Counted from the first letter of the stretch, positions 1-6,674 are shown. The stretch is 8,693 nt of DNA from Clostridiaceae bacterium (GCA_012514965.1 JAAYZH010000005.1:1-8693), one strand, 5' to 3'. The notes: generated from the letters alone by a model not told the origin. Numbers and translations are program-made.

Positions 1-44
1 CGCGTCAAGAACTTCTACTCGGCAAGGGTATTGCGGTGCCAGAC

Positions 45-1520
45 CTATTCGCCAAAACGCTCCCGCGCCTCCGCTTGCAAAGCCACAAGCTTGCGGGTAT
101 ACCACAGATACTTCTGATAGCACTCGCCGTACGCGTCATGGCGCTCACCTGAATACGAAATCACACGCAGCTCCGGAGCCTCAACGGACTCGCCGCCAGC
201 ACCGGCCAGCAGGACAGCGCCCAGACAGCTGCTGTCCTGCTCGTCGGCGCCGTACAAGTCGACACCGAAAATATCGGCCATCATCCCAGTCCAGACCGGA
301 CTTCGCAGAAAGCCGCCGGAAGCAATTACCTTCGTGCTCTTTCCGGCCAGGCTTTGCAGCCGCTCCCAGACTTCCCGAAGATTGTAGAGCAAGCCTTCCA
401 CGGCAGCCCGCAGCAGGTGTGCCTTCGTGTGAAAAGCGTTCAGCCCCTGGAACGAAGCGCGGAGGCGGCCGTCCCAGTGTGGGGCCCTTTCGCCAAACAG
501 GTACGGCACGAAGAGCAGCCCATCACTCCCAATCGCAATCTGGGGAGCGCTCGCTTCCAGGGCCTCGTAAATCTGCCCCTCGCCCCCATAGAGTATTCCG
601 TCCAGCCACTGCAGCACGTTGCCGCCGTTGTTGATCGCGCCGCCGATTACCCATTTGCCCCGCGTCAGGTAGTAACAGAAGGTTTTGCCCTCAGGATCGA
701 ACAAGGGCTCTGCAACCGTCATGCGCACTGCGCCGCTGGTCCCAATCGTGACAGTCGTCTCGCGATCGCCCAGGGCAAAGCCGCCCAGATTCGCCAGGCA
801 GCCGTCGGAAGCGCCGGGCACAAGCTGCAAGTCCAGGGGCAAGCCCAGCTGCTGCAGGAAGTCCCGGTTGCGCACGGGGATCCTGGTGTCACCGTCTAGC
901 GGGACAGGCAGCAGGTCCGAGCTGATCTCCAGATAGTCCAGAGCCTCCCGATCCCAAGCCAGTTCACGTAAATTGAACAGACCTGTAGCCGAGGCGAGCG
1001 AATAATCACAAACATACTCACCGCAGAGGTAGTGGAGAATGTAGTCTTTGATACCTATGCACCGGGCGGCCTCATCCAGGAGAGTCGTATGCCGCTTCAA
1101 CCACAGCAGCTTAAAGAAAGGGCTCATCGAGTGGACAGGCGTGCCGGTACGCCGGTAGTGCGCCAGCCAGTCTGCAGTGGCCTTGAAGGCCTCAACCTCC
1201 ACCACCGCGCGATTGTCAGACCAGATGATGCTGCGTGTCAGCGGCCTGCCCTCACCATCGACCAGAATCAAACTGTGCATGGCGCCCGAAAACGCCAGCA
1301 GTTCAACAGAGTCGCCCGCCGTCGACACAGTGGCGAGAACCTCTCCCAGCACCTGCTTGAAGGCCTGCAAGACTTCGTCCGGATCCTGTTCCGCAAAGCC
1401 GAGCTGCTCGTGATAGGTCTTATAGGTTGCGCTCGACGCTGCAACAGGAGTCAGGGCCTCATCGTAAAGCACTGCTTTCGTATTCGTCGTGCCGATATCT
1501 ATGCCGATTCGATAGCGCAT
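45..1520 (-). CDS. gntK: FGGY-family carbohydrate kinase, probable gluconokinase
   Basis: Cytosolic sugar kinase, predicted to use ATP to phosphorylate D-gluconate to 6-phosphogluconate, which feeds the pentose phosphate or Entner-Doudoroff routes. At 491 residues it has the usual FGGY length and is complete. The N-terminal phosphate motif IGIDIGTTNTK is at residues 5-15. The substrate-side motif PGASDG (235-240) carries the likely catalytic base D239. The second phosphate loop TVTIGTSG is at 256-263, GGAINNGG at 293-300 (a Gly/Asn block I associate with GntK-type members), FGERAPHWDGR at 342-352, and the adenosine motif IASGGF at 399-404. The ATG is preceded by AAGGGGAG on the minus strand, though only a few bases away. 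The gene starts 29 bp after the stop of the zinc-ribbon membrane protein and is probably co-transcribed with it. No gluconate permease, 6-phosphogluconate dehydrogenase or GntR regulator is in view, so substrate rests on motif resemblance; xylulokinase or another FGGY activity is the main alternative. Confidence 0.85.
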   Translation of the reverse strand: MRYRIGIDIGTTNTKAVLYDEALTPVAASSATYKTYHEQLGFAEQDPDEVLQAFKQVLGEVLATVSTAGDSVELLAFSGAMHSLILVDGEGRPLTRSIIWSDNRAVVEVEAFKATADWLAHYRRTGTPVHSMSPFFKLLWLKRHTTLLDEAARCIGIKDYILHYLCGEYVCDYSLASATGLFNLRELAWDREALDYLEISSDLLPVPLDGDTRIPVRNRDFLQQLGLPLDLQLVPGASDGCLANLGGFALGDRETTVTIGTSGAVRMTVAEPLFDPEGKTFCYYLTRGKWVIGGAINNGGNVLQWLDGILYGGEGQIYEALEASAPQIAIGSDGLLFVPYLFGERAPHWDGRLRASFQGLNAFHTKAHLLRAAVEGLLYNLREVWERLQSLAGKSTKVIASGGFLRSPVWTGMMADIFGVDLYGADEQDSSCLGAVLLAGAGGESVEAPELRVISYSGERHDAYGECYQKYLWYTRKLVALQAEARERFGE

Positions 1521-1549
1521 GGCTCCCCTTCCAAGTGAAAAATCTTCAT

Positions 1550-4507
1550 CTAGTTGCCGAAACGCGGCGTGGTCTGCGCAGCTTCCTTCGCTGGCATCCA
1601 GGTATATGTCAAGATCACCGCATACTCCGGCGGAATACCCATGCCATCCGCGATCCCGATACCGGCTTCCAGCACATGCTCCTCGGCCCCGTAGCGCACT
1701 GTCATGCCGGCAGGGACACGCTCGCCTGGCGGCGGCAGCGGGCTCATGACAAACTCTTTGACACTTCCCGGCTCTCTGGTCGCGGCGACCTTATACCCCA
1801 GCGGATCCTGATACTCAACGTAGGCAAATGCGACATAGTCACCGTCGCGGTCAACGAAGCTGTTCTCCTGCATCGTGGCCTCGAAGTGCAGGGAGCCTTC
1901 CAAGCCCGGTTCAAAGACCGTAGGATAACGCAGCGTGGCAGCCGCAGTCTGTTTGCCGCTAATCGTTTCCTTACTGCACTGAATACTCAACTCGCTGGCG
2001 CTCACCGACAGCGTCACTTCGACATCATAGATATTGTATTGGCTTACCGTGCCGCCGCTCAGGCTGCCCAGCTGTTTATTCGCCTCGATACTGGTCAGCG
2101 CCCAGACGTACTCGGCCGTGCTTTGGCCCGACAGATCAATCAAAGTCAGGTATTCCTTATCTTCGCCCTGCAACTGGAAACTGCGACTCTCGATGGCTCC
2201 GCTCAAGCGAATATCCTCATCGAAGGGGTCAAAGAGGTAGACCCGGTCCGGCGAACCGGCCATCAGGTAGCCCAGCAAGGTGACATCGTGGCGCAATGCC
2301 CACTCGCGCTTGCCTTCCGGGGCCAGGAGCTGCCACTGCTCGGGATAAGGCGTGCTGACCAGGCTGTCCGCCGTACCGAAACGGATCGGGCAGGTCTGGA
2401 AACGACTCTCCTCATCGCTGTCCTCCGGCACAATCTCCTGCATCTGAATACGATAGTAGCGGTTGTAGGGTTCCGCGGCCTGCAACAGCGAACTATAGAT
2501 CGAGTCCTGCACCCGTTCCTGCATAAAGGCGTTGATCCAGGGCATCGCCTTTTCGTTGAAACGCTGGTACATATCAGCCTTGAAACGCTCGGTCAGTTCG
2601 GTTTTTTGGCCCGCAGCTGGTGTGAAATAATTGTTGCGCCCGGACTCCGCCACCGCAAAGGTCAGGGCATCGGAGCCATCGCGGTAGATATCCTTCCAGA
2701 ACGTCTCCGCATGCGCATCTATCGCAGCGCCAAGCTGGGCCAAAGCCTGCTCCATCCCTTCCTTCGAGCCGCGGTTATTCTGCCAGGCCCGCCAGTACGC
2801 ATCCACAAAAAGCTTATACCAGTCTTCTTCGTCGAAGCTGCTGTGCTCGCGGTAATACGTGTCATACACCGCCTTCACAGTATCCGCCTGAATGGTCTGA
2901 GCCCCTTTGACCGCGTAATCGAGCCCCAGCCCAATCAGCGCCACGCCAAAGAAACTCAGGCTGAGGGCTGCAGATGAATAACCGCTGGCCAGACTGTAGA
3001 TGGTACCCGAATCAGTGAGAATATTCTTGTAGAGATTGATTGCCGTCTCATTGCGAGGCCCCGTCGAATCCTTCGTCGCCAGGTCGTAGCCCAGCTGCCC
3101 GGCCGTAATAAACAGCGACAGCAAACCGATCGAGTGAGCGGCCTTATCCGTCACCAGCTTGACTGCGTCGCTCCGGTTGCCCAGCGCGCCGAGAATCGCT
3201 TCGCCCAGGTTGCCAAACAGATTATAGTAATCACTCAGCGCATTGATCGCCCCGTCATAGTTGGCCAAAATCTGGCCCGTCGTGGCTGTTACATTGCCAT
3301 TCGCCAGAAAATCCTGCGCCACAATCTGCGCCGGCTCCAGCGACGTATTGCGAATCAACGTCCAATAATTATAGCTAACCGCCAGTCGCGCATGAATGCT
3401 GTCGGCATCCTTGATGTAGAAGAGCGAATCGCTCAAACTCTTGCTGAAGTAAACCAGACGTACCGGCGACAAACTGGTCAGACTGGCCGTCACCGTCCCT
3501 GCCACGCTGTCGGTCACACTGACCTGCGGTATCCAGGCTTCCACATCTCGGTCAAAGTGCAGGACCAGTGGCATCGCCTCCTCGGCGCGACTCGCCTCGT
3601 AGGGCAAGGTCACTGTCAACGGTGCCTGCAGGTAATGGCTGTCACCAAGCTCAATGTCAAAAGTCTGGCCGTAGAAGCCGTCCTCCCCCACCTCAGGCGC
3701 ATACTGCTTGACCCTCAAATCCGTGCCCGCGCTGTCTAAATTCAGCACATTCGCATCAATACGCAGGCCCAGCAATTCGGCCCTCGGCTCAGCCGCTGTG
3801 ACCTCCGCCGTCTCCTCTTCCTCCAGCTTCAGCTCGCCTGTGGCGGGCTTGTCCTTAAAGAGCGAGCGGCCGGTCAAGGCCGGTGCGATTACAAAGTTAA
3901 AGAGGAGCACCACCGCCAGGCCGGCGGCGATAATGCCGATGACACCGGCGGCCTGTTGGCGGCCGGTAGGTTGTTTGGGGCCGGTAGGTTGTTTGGGGCC
4001 GGCGGGTTGTTTGGGGCCGGCGGGTTGTTTGGGGCCGGCGGCCTGCTGGGGGCCGGCGGGTTGTTGGGGGCCGGCGGCCTGCTGGGGGCCGGCGGGTTGA
4101 GGTCGACCCAAGGATTCGGGTTGAGGGGCCACAGAAATAGGAGCTGAGGCGGGGGAAGGTTTGGTAGAGGCTGTTGTATTTTTCGAATTGAGCACTACTT
4201 CTTTTTTTAAATCAAAATCCGCTGAAACTTTGGTTCGGTTAGCGGGTTTAGTGGATGTCATGGGGACGGGAGCTTGGGCTGGCGCAGGGGTAGGAGGCGC
4301 AGCGGCACGGGACGGTGGTGTGGCGGCTGAAGGCCGGGACGGTGCGGGGGAAGGCGGTGCAGCGGCACGTGACGGTGCTGTGGGGGTGGGAGGTTGGGCT
4401 GGAAAAGATTGATGAGGTGCTTGAAAAATTTGGACAGGAGCACCGCAACGTGGGCAAAAGCGACTCTGTTCGGTGAGGTCTTTACCACAATTCGCACAAT
4501 ATCTCAT
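1550..4507 (-). CDS. Zinc-ribbon, proline-rich, single-pass membrane protein with large C-terminal domain
   Basis: Unrecognised 985-residue protein, described by architecture. Residues 1-22 form a C4 zinc ribbon (C4, C7, C18, C21) of the type found at the N-terminus of many bacterial membrane proteins. Residues 28-188 are a low-complexity Pro/Ala/Gln linker with a 20-residue duplication near 46-76 and about eight PAGPQQ/PAGPKQ hexads at 139-188. Residues 189-211 are strongly hydrophobic (VIGIIAAGLAVVLLFNFVIA) and make a transmembrane helix. No signal peptide is seen, so the ribbon and linker should be cytoplasmic and residues 215-985 outside. After an acidic stretch (229-240), residues 275-355 resemble a ZU5-like beta domain with a PLTVTLPY strand; this is by eye only. 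Weaker hydrophobic helices lie at 459-472 and 511-528. The far C-terminus (820-970) looks beta-rich. The start is supported by GGAGGGG 5 nt upstream. It lies upstream of the FGGY kinase, probably in one operon. Function unknown; a surface sensor or envelope role is a guess. Confidence 0.85.
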   Translation of the reverse strand: MRYCANCGKDLTEQSRFCPRCGAPVQIFQAPHQSFPAQPPTPTAPSRAAAPPSPAPSRPSAATPPSRAAAPPTPAPAQAPVPMTSTKPANRTKVSADFDLKKEVVLNSKNTTASTKPSPASAPISVAPQPESLGRPQPAGPQQAAGPQQPAGPQQAAGPKQPAGPKQPAGPKQPTGPKQPTGRQQAAGVIGIIAAGLAVVLLFNFVIAPALTGRSLFKDKPATGELKLEEEETAEVTAAEPRAELLGLRIDANVLNLDSAGTDLRVKQYAPEVGEDGFYGQTFDIELGDSHYLQAPLTVTLPYEASRAEEAMPLVLHFDRDVEAWIPQVSVTDSVAGTVTASLTSLSPVRLVYFSKSLSDSLFYIKDADSIHARLAVSYNYWTLIRNTSLEPAQIVAQDFLANGNVTATTGQILANYDGAINALSDYYNLFGNLGEAILGALGNRSDAVKLVTDKAAHSIGLLSLFITAGQLGYDLATKDSTGPRNETAINLYKNILTDSGTIYSLASGYSSAALSLSFFGVALIGLGLDYAVKGAQTIQADTVKAVYDTYYREHSSFDEEDWYKLFVDAYWRAWQNNRGSKEGMEQALAQLGAAIDAHAETFWKDIYRDGSDALTFAVAESGRNNYFTPAAGQKTELTERFKADMYQRFNEKAMPWINAFMQERVQDSIYSSLLQAAEPYNRYYRIQMQEIVPEDSDEESRFQTCPIRFGTADSLVSTPYPEQWQLLAPEGKREWALRHDVTLLGYLMAGSPDRVYLFDPFDEDIRLSGAIESRSFQLQGEDKEYLTLIDLSGQSTAEYVWALTSIEANKQLGSLSGGTVSQYNIYDVEVTLSVSASELSIQCSKETISGKQTAAATLRYPTVFEPGLEGSLHFEATMQENSFVDRDGDYVAFAYVEYQDPLGYKVAATREPGSVKEFVMSPLPPPGERVPAGMTVRYGAEEHVLEAGIGIADGMGIPPEYAVILTYTWMPAKEAAQTTPRFGN
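3944..4090 (-). repeat. 18-bp in-frame minisatellite encoding PAGPQQ/PAGPKQ hexads
   Basis: About eight tandem 18-bp units inside the membrane-protein gene encode six-residue repeats between the zinc ribbon and the transmembrane helix. From N- to C-terminus the units run PAGPQQ, AAGPQQ, PAGPQQ, AAGPKQ, PAGPKQ (twice), PTGPKQ and a final PTGRQQ. Neighbouring units are therefore most alike and the array changes gradually along its length. Because the unit is a multiple of three, gain or loss of units would change linker length without breaking the frame. The plus strand of the array is strongly G-rich (runs of GGGGCCGG). Confidence 0.9.
4299..4391 (-). repeat. 60-bp in-frame duplication in the Pro/Ala linker
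   Basis: The segment beginning GCAGCGGCACG at 4299 recurs at 4359, exactly 60 bp later, with few differences. It encodes two copies of SRAAAPP followed by SPAP or TPAP (residues about 46-76 of the membrane protein). It is a second, independent in-frame expansion in the same linker, separated from the hexad array by a lysine-containing, AT-richer stretch around 4160-4250. Confidence 0.65.
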
Positions 4508-4512
4508 GATAT

Positions 4513-4519
4513 CCCCTCC
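4513..4519 (-). promoter_or_regulatory. Ribosome binding site of the zinc-ribbon membrane protein
   Basis: The minus strand reads GGAGGGG, 5 nt before the ATG at 4507. It fixes the start of the long open frame and puts the cysteine pair at the very N-terminus. Confidence 0.75.
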
Positions 4520-4584
4520 ACTAAGAAGTTTGCCAGCCCGAAGCCAGCAAGTCTGGCATGCCTAAGATAAGAGTTCTTTTATTC

Positions 4585-4613
4585 ATATTAGAGTCTGATA
4601 ACATACAGGGCAA
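4585..4613 (-). promoter_or_regulatory. Sigma-70/SigA-type promoter for the membrane protein-kinase operon
   Basis: On the minus strand a -35-like TTGCCC (4608-4613) is separated by exactly 17 bp from a -10-like TAATAT (4585-4590). This predicts a start near 4578 and a leader of roughly 70 nt. The leader contains complementary TGCCAG and CTGGCA segments (4529-4556) that could form a modest hairpin before the Shine-Dalgarno site. Prediction from sequence only; the -10 match is better than the -35 match. Confidence 0.6.
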
Positions 4614-4668
4614 GACAAAAAGTGGAAGAGTAGGACCTGTTTTTAACCGATTTTCTGATGTCGGATAT

Positions 4669-4915
4669 GGGATGACAAAAATCGCTGTATTCCGACCCCA
4701 CCTTCGGATTTGGAAGGATTTTGTCACTGGAGAGGGCTTGGGATGACAAAAATCGCTGTATTCCGACCCCGCCCTCGGATTAGGAAGGATTTTGTCACGG
4801 GAGAGGGCTTGGGATGACAAAAATCGCTGTAATCCGTCCCCGCCCTCGGATTAGGAAGGATTTTGTCACCAGACCAGGCTTAGAGTGACAAAAATCGCTG
4901 TAATCTGACCCGCTC
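4669..4915. repeat. Tandem array of a 71-bp palindrome-containing intergenic repeat (about 3.5 copies)
   Basis: Units begin at 4669, 4740 and 4811, with a partial fourth from 4882; the spacing is exactly 71 bp each time. Every full unit contains an outer inverted repeat, TGACAAAAATC near its left end and GATTTTGTCA near its right end. Inside it is a second inverted repeat (TCCGA/TCGGA, extended to AATCCG/CGGATT in the third unit) around a C-rich loop of about 8-10 nt. Transcribed on either strand it could fold as a long stem with a roughly symmetric internal loop. No T-run follows the stem, so it does not look like a classical terminator. As 71 is not a multiple of three and stops are frequent, it is not coding. 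It sits between two divergent promoters and resembles REP/BIME- or MITE-type intergenic repeats; the family is unidentified. Confidence 0.85.
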
Positions 4916-5006
4916 CCGCTCACGACGCTCCTACGAGGGAGCACAGCAGCCGCACCCACCGCAAGGGGGCAAATGCGAAGATTTGGCCAGAAAAGCACCG
5001 AAAATT

Positions 5007-5020
5007 TTGACCTCGATCAA
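5007..5020 (+). promoter_or_regulatory. FNR/CRP-family-like operator
   Basis: The sequence TTGAC-CTCG-ATCAA matches the FNR consensus TTGAT-N4-ATCAA at nine of ten defined positions. Its centre (5013.5) is about 41.5 bp upstream of the start predicted from the TATAAT box at 5043-5048, the classical position for a class II FNR/CRP activator. A recognisable -35 hexamer is lacking, as expected at activator-dependent promoters. Which family member (FNR, a DNR/NnrR-type NO sensor, HcpR or another) would bind cannot be told from here. Confidence 0.6.
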
Positions 5021-5042
5021 AGTCTGACTGCGCACGGTCGTT

Positions 5043-5048
5043 TATAAT
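5043..5048 (+). promoter_or_regulatory. -10 box of the DUF1858-hemerythrin operon
   Basis: A perfect TATAAT lies 59 bp upstream of the first start codon of the operon. No good -35 hexamer stands 16-18 bp upstream (the sequence there is AAGTCT or shifted versions), which fits activation from the FNR-like site just upstream. Predicted start of transcription is near 5055. Confidence 0.65.
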
Positions 5049-5069
5049 GTGGACTATCATCAACCACTT

Positions 5070-5087
5070 TGTGCCCGCGACGGCACA
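5070..5087 (+). other. Small hairpin in the 5' leader
   Basis: TGTGCC (5070-5075) and GGCACA (5082-5087) form a 6-bp stem with a 6-nt loop inside the predicted leader, ending 7 nt before the AAGGAG ribosome site (5095-5100). It could stabilise the 5' end or tune translation; chance occurrence is possible. Confidence 0.35.
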
Positions 5088-5107
5088 CACAATGAAGGAG
5101 AACTCTC

Positions 5108-5317
5108 ATGGCCAAACAAATTACCAAAGATATGCTTATCGGCGACATCCTACGTACCGACATGGCGCTCGCGCCCATCCTCCTGAGCACAGGTATGCAC
5201 TGTCTGGGCTGTCCGTCTTCCCAGATGGAATCCCTCAGCGATGCGTGCATGGTGCACGGCGTCGACGTCAACGAGATCATCGCCCGCATGAACGCTGCCC
5301 TCGAGGCGAAGGCGTAA
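5108..5317 (+). CDS. DUF1858 domain protein (hybrid-cluster-protein-associated redox disulfide family)
   Basis: Small 69-residue soluble protein, essentially one DUF1858 domain. The N-terminal ITKDMLIGDILRTD helix is followed by the family's cysteine motif: GMHCLGC puts C32 and C35 in a CxxC, with a further cysteine at C47 and a HGVDVNEII segment after it. Such proteins are known in anaerobes, often near hybrid cluster protein or redox genes, and resemble the N-terminal domain of ScdA/RIC iron-sulfur repair proteins. A thiol redox or metal-transfer role is inferred. The ATG has a strong AAGGAG site 7 nt upstream (5095-5100). It is the first gene of a three-gene operon with an unknown protein and a hemerythrin, in effect splitting the ScdA-like arrangement (small Cys domain plus hemerythrin domain) over separate genes. 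Family call confident; function inferred. Confidence 0.88.
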   Translation: MAKQITKDMLIGDILRTDMALAPILLSTGMHCLGCPSSQMESLSDACMVHGVDVNEIIARMNAALEAKA

Positions 5318-5320
5318 GCA

Positions 5321-5923
5321 ATGAGTGCTTTTGTCGGACCTATCCACCACATCATGTATGATCGCATCCTCCTGCAGGACCAGATGACGGAGACGCTCTT
5401 GCTTCTCGCCGAAGAGGCTGGCTGGTCTGCCGCATTGCGTGCCGAAGCAGATGGAGCCTACCCGGCGGCTGCCCAAGTGGCCCTTACGGAAGTCGTCGAC
5501 CCCGCGAACATTCACGGCTGGCTGACGGAGGCGGTTGAGGTGAGTGAGCGCCGTTTGGCGCTGGTCGCCGCTTCGCTGCTGGCTGATGAGCCGGAACGTC
5601 TGGCCCTTGCGCAAGAGCGCTTGCAGGATTTGGGTCGCAGCACTGAGCTGAACTTGAGTGACGATTTGGCCGTGGCGCATCGTGCCTTTGGCCAAAAACT
5701 CCTGGACGGCATGCCCTGCGACTTCCCGTTTGCGATGGACGAGCCCTCCGACGGCGCCATCACCTGGACGCTGAAGAGCTGCCCGCACGCTGCCTTCTGG
5801 GTGGACGGAGACGCCGGTCTCTACTACGAGCTGCGTGAGGCTTTTGTCAGGGGACTTCTGGCGGATACCGCCTATCGTTACGGGCAAACCGCCGATGCGT
5901 TCAGCTTTGGCCGGGAGGAGTAG
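5321..5923 (+). CDS. Uncharacterised protein between DUF1858 and hemerythrin genes
   Basis: A 200-residue, probably cytosolic protein that I cannot assign to a family. It starts 3 nt after the DUF1858 stop, with only a weak GGCGAAGG purine stretch ahead, so it is probably translated by coupling. No signal peptide or transmembrane segment is seen. The N-terminus has GPIHHIMYDRI (residues 6-16) with adjacent histidines H9 and H10. The middle (70-130) is largely helical in character. The C-terminal half has a MPCDFPF segment (C133) followed by SCPHAAFW (C154, H156) and an aromatic YYELREAFVRGLL stretch (168-180). The histidines and cysteines are candidate metal or thiol-redox positions but this is inference. 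The following gene's ribosome site lies in its last codons. Coding is supported by frame, length, tight packing and codon use like its neighbours. Given the context it may be a partner in iron/redox handling. Confidence 0.85.
   Translation: MSAFVGPIHHIMYDRILLQDQMTETLLLLAEEAGWSAALRAEADGAYPAAAQVALTEVVDPANIHGWLTEAVEVSERRLALVAASLLADEPERLALAQERLQDLGRSTELNLSDDLAVAHRAFGQKLLDGMPCDFPFAMDEPSDGAITWTLKSCPHAAFWVDGDAGLYYELREAFVRGLLADTAYRYGQTADAFSFGREE
5913..5920 (+). promoter_or_regulatory. Ribosome binding site of the hemerythrin gene
   Basis: GGGAGGAG lies within the final codons of the preceding gene, 6 nt before the ATG at 5927. The strong site suggests the hemerythrin is made at high level independently of coupling. 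Confidence 0.7.
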
Positions 5924-5926
5924 AGA

Positions 5927-6487
5927 ATGATTAAGAGTATTGAGCACCTGGTCTACGAGCACGAGAACATCAAGCGCATGCTGGACGTCGTGCGCGCGGC
6001 CTCGCTGCGCGTCCTTGCCGGCGAAGCTGTGCCGGCCAAAGACTTCCACGCCATGATCGCCTTCATCCGCAATTACGCGGACAAAACCCACCACGGCAAG
6101 GAGGAGGAATTCCTCTTCAAGGCCATGCTTGCTGAGCTCGGTATGCCGGGCCAAAATCTGATCCGCAGCGGCATGCTGGTCGAGCACGACCTCGGCCGCC
6201 TCTACGTCTCCGACCTCGAGAACGCCGTGAACGCCTATGCCGCTGAGCCGACCGAGGCCAGCCGCCTCGACATCCTGGTGGCAGCGGGCAGCTATGTGAA
6301 CCTACTGCGCAGACACATTGATAAGGAGAACGCCGCCGTGTTCCCCTTCGGCGACCGTCAGCTTTCGGCCGAAGCGCTGGCTGCTGTCGACGCCGATTCT
6401 GAGCGCTTCGAAGCGGACCCCGCGAATGCTGCGGTGCGCGAGGAGCAGCTGCAAGTGCTCGCCGATATGGCGGCGAAGTATTTGTAA
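5927..6487 (+). CDS. Hemerythrin-domain protein
   Basis: Soluble 186-residue protein with a non-heme di-iron hemerythrin four-helix bundle over roughly residues 3-145. Candidate iron ligands all appear in family order: H12 in EHENIKRML, H56 and E60 in HHGKEEEFLF, H87 in EHDLGR, and H130 with E134 in HIDKENAAVFP. The C-terminal 40 residues (AVDADSERFEADPAN and onward) form a helical tail. Such proteins bind O2, or in the ScdA/YtfE/RIC branch repair iron-sulfur centres damaged by nitric oxide or oxidants. This protein lacks the N-terminal Cys domain of ScdA, but a small DUF1858 Cys protein is encoded two genes upstream. Last gene of the operon, 3 nt after its neighbour's stop. Regulation by an FNR-like factor is inferred from the operator upstream of the operon. 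The fold is confident; whether it stores or senses O2 or repairs iron centres is open. Confidence 0.92.
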   Translation: MIKSIEHLVYEHENIKRMLDVVRAASLRVLAGEAVPAKDFHAMIAFIRNYADKTHHGKEEEFLFKAMLAELGMPGQNLIRSGMLVEHDLGRLYVSDLENAVNAYAAEPTEASRLDILVAAGSYVNLLRRHIDKENAAVFPFGDRQLSAEALAAVDADSERFEADPANAAVREEQLQVLADMAAKYL

Positions 6488-6500
6488 GGTAGTTTTTCAG

Positions 6501-6600
6501 GCATTTGAAGGGCTGAAATCCTTAGCCATTTGAAGGGCTGAAATCCTTGTTTGAGGGACGCGCTGGAAGTCCTTGCACGAGGAACGCGCAATAAGTCATA
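6501..6600. repeat. Degenerate tandem repeat, period 25 bp
   Basis: Two near-identical 25-bp units share the 22-mer starting CATTTGAAGGGCTG at 6502 and at 6527. A third, diverged unit (about 6549-6574) keeps TTGAGGG...GCTGGAAGTCCTT with a short insertion, and a weaker fourth (to about 6600) keeps GAGGAACGCGC...AAGTC. It starts just after the hemerythrin stop codon and precedes the terminator, so it should lie in the 3' end of the operon transcript. Confidence 0.7.
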
Positions 6601-6674
6601 TTCGCAAAGCGGATGAGCGCCGAAAATACGATTCATAAAATTCGTTCGAGAGCACAAGATACTATTCAACTATG

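Noticed and set aside
1427..2977. Long plus-strand open frame (516 aa) antisense to the membrane protein and kinase start
   Set aside because: It runs across two minus-strand genes with clear starts, Shine-Dalgarno sites and motifs. The translation is rich in Arg, His and Gln without recognisable domains, typical of an antisense shadow in GC-rich DNA.
3956..4147. Gly/Leu-rich plus-strand open frame over the 18-bp repeat
   Set aside because: It is the antisense reading of the PAGPQQ repeat in the membrane protein; repeat composition alone keeps the frame open.
4669..4915. CRISPR array
   Set aside because: Whole 71-bp units are conserved end to end with no unique spacers, the units abut directly, and no cas genes are nearby.
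4521..4998. Short minus-strand open frames through the 71-bp repeats
   Set aside because: The repeat length is not a multiple of three, so the translations shift frame between copies, and nothing resembles a protein family. The region is better explained as an intergenic palindromic repeat array.
5007..5012. TTGACC as a -35 box for the TATAAT at 5043
   Set aside because: The gap would be 30 bp, far from 16-18 bp. The same bases fit better as the left half of an FNR/CRP-like operator.
5150..6187. Minus-strand open frame (345 aa) opposite the DUF1858-hemerythrin operon
   Set aside because: It spans three well-supported plus-strand genes with family motifs and tight spacing; no ribosome site or recognisable domain was seen for it.
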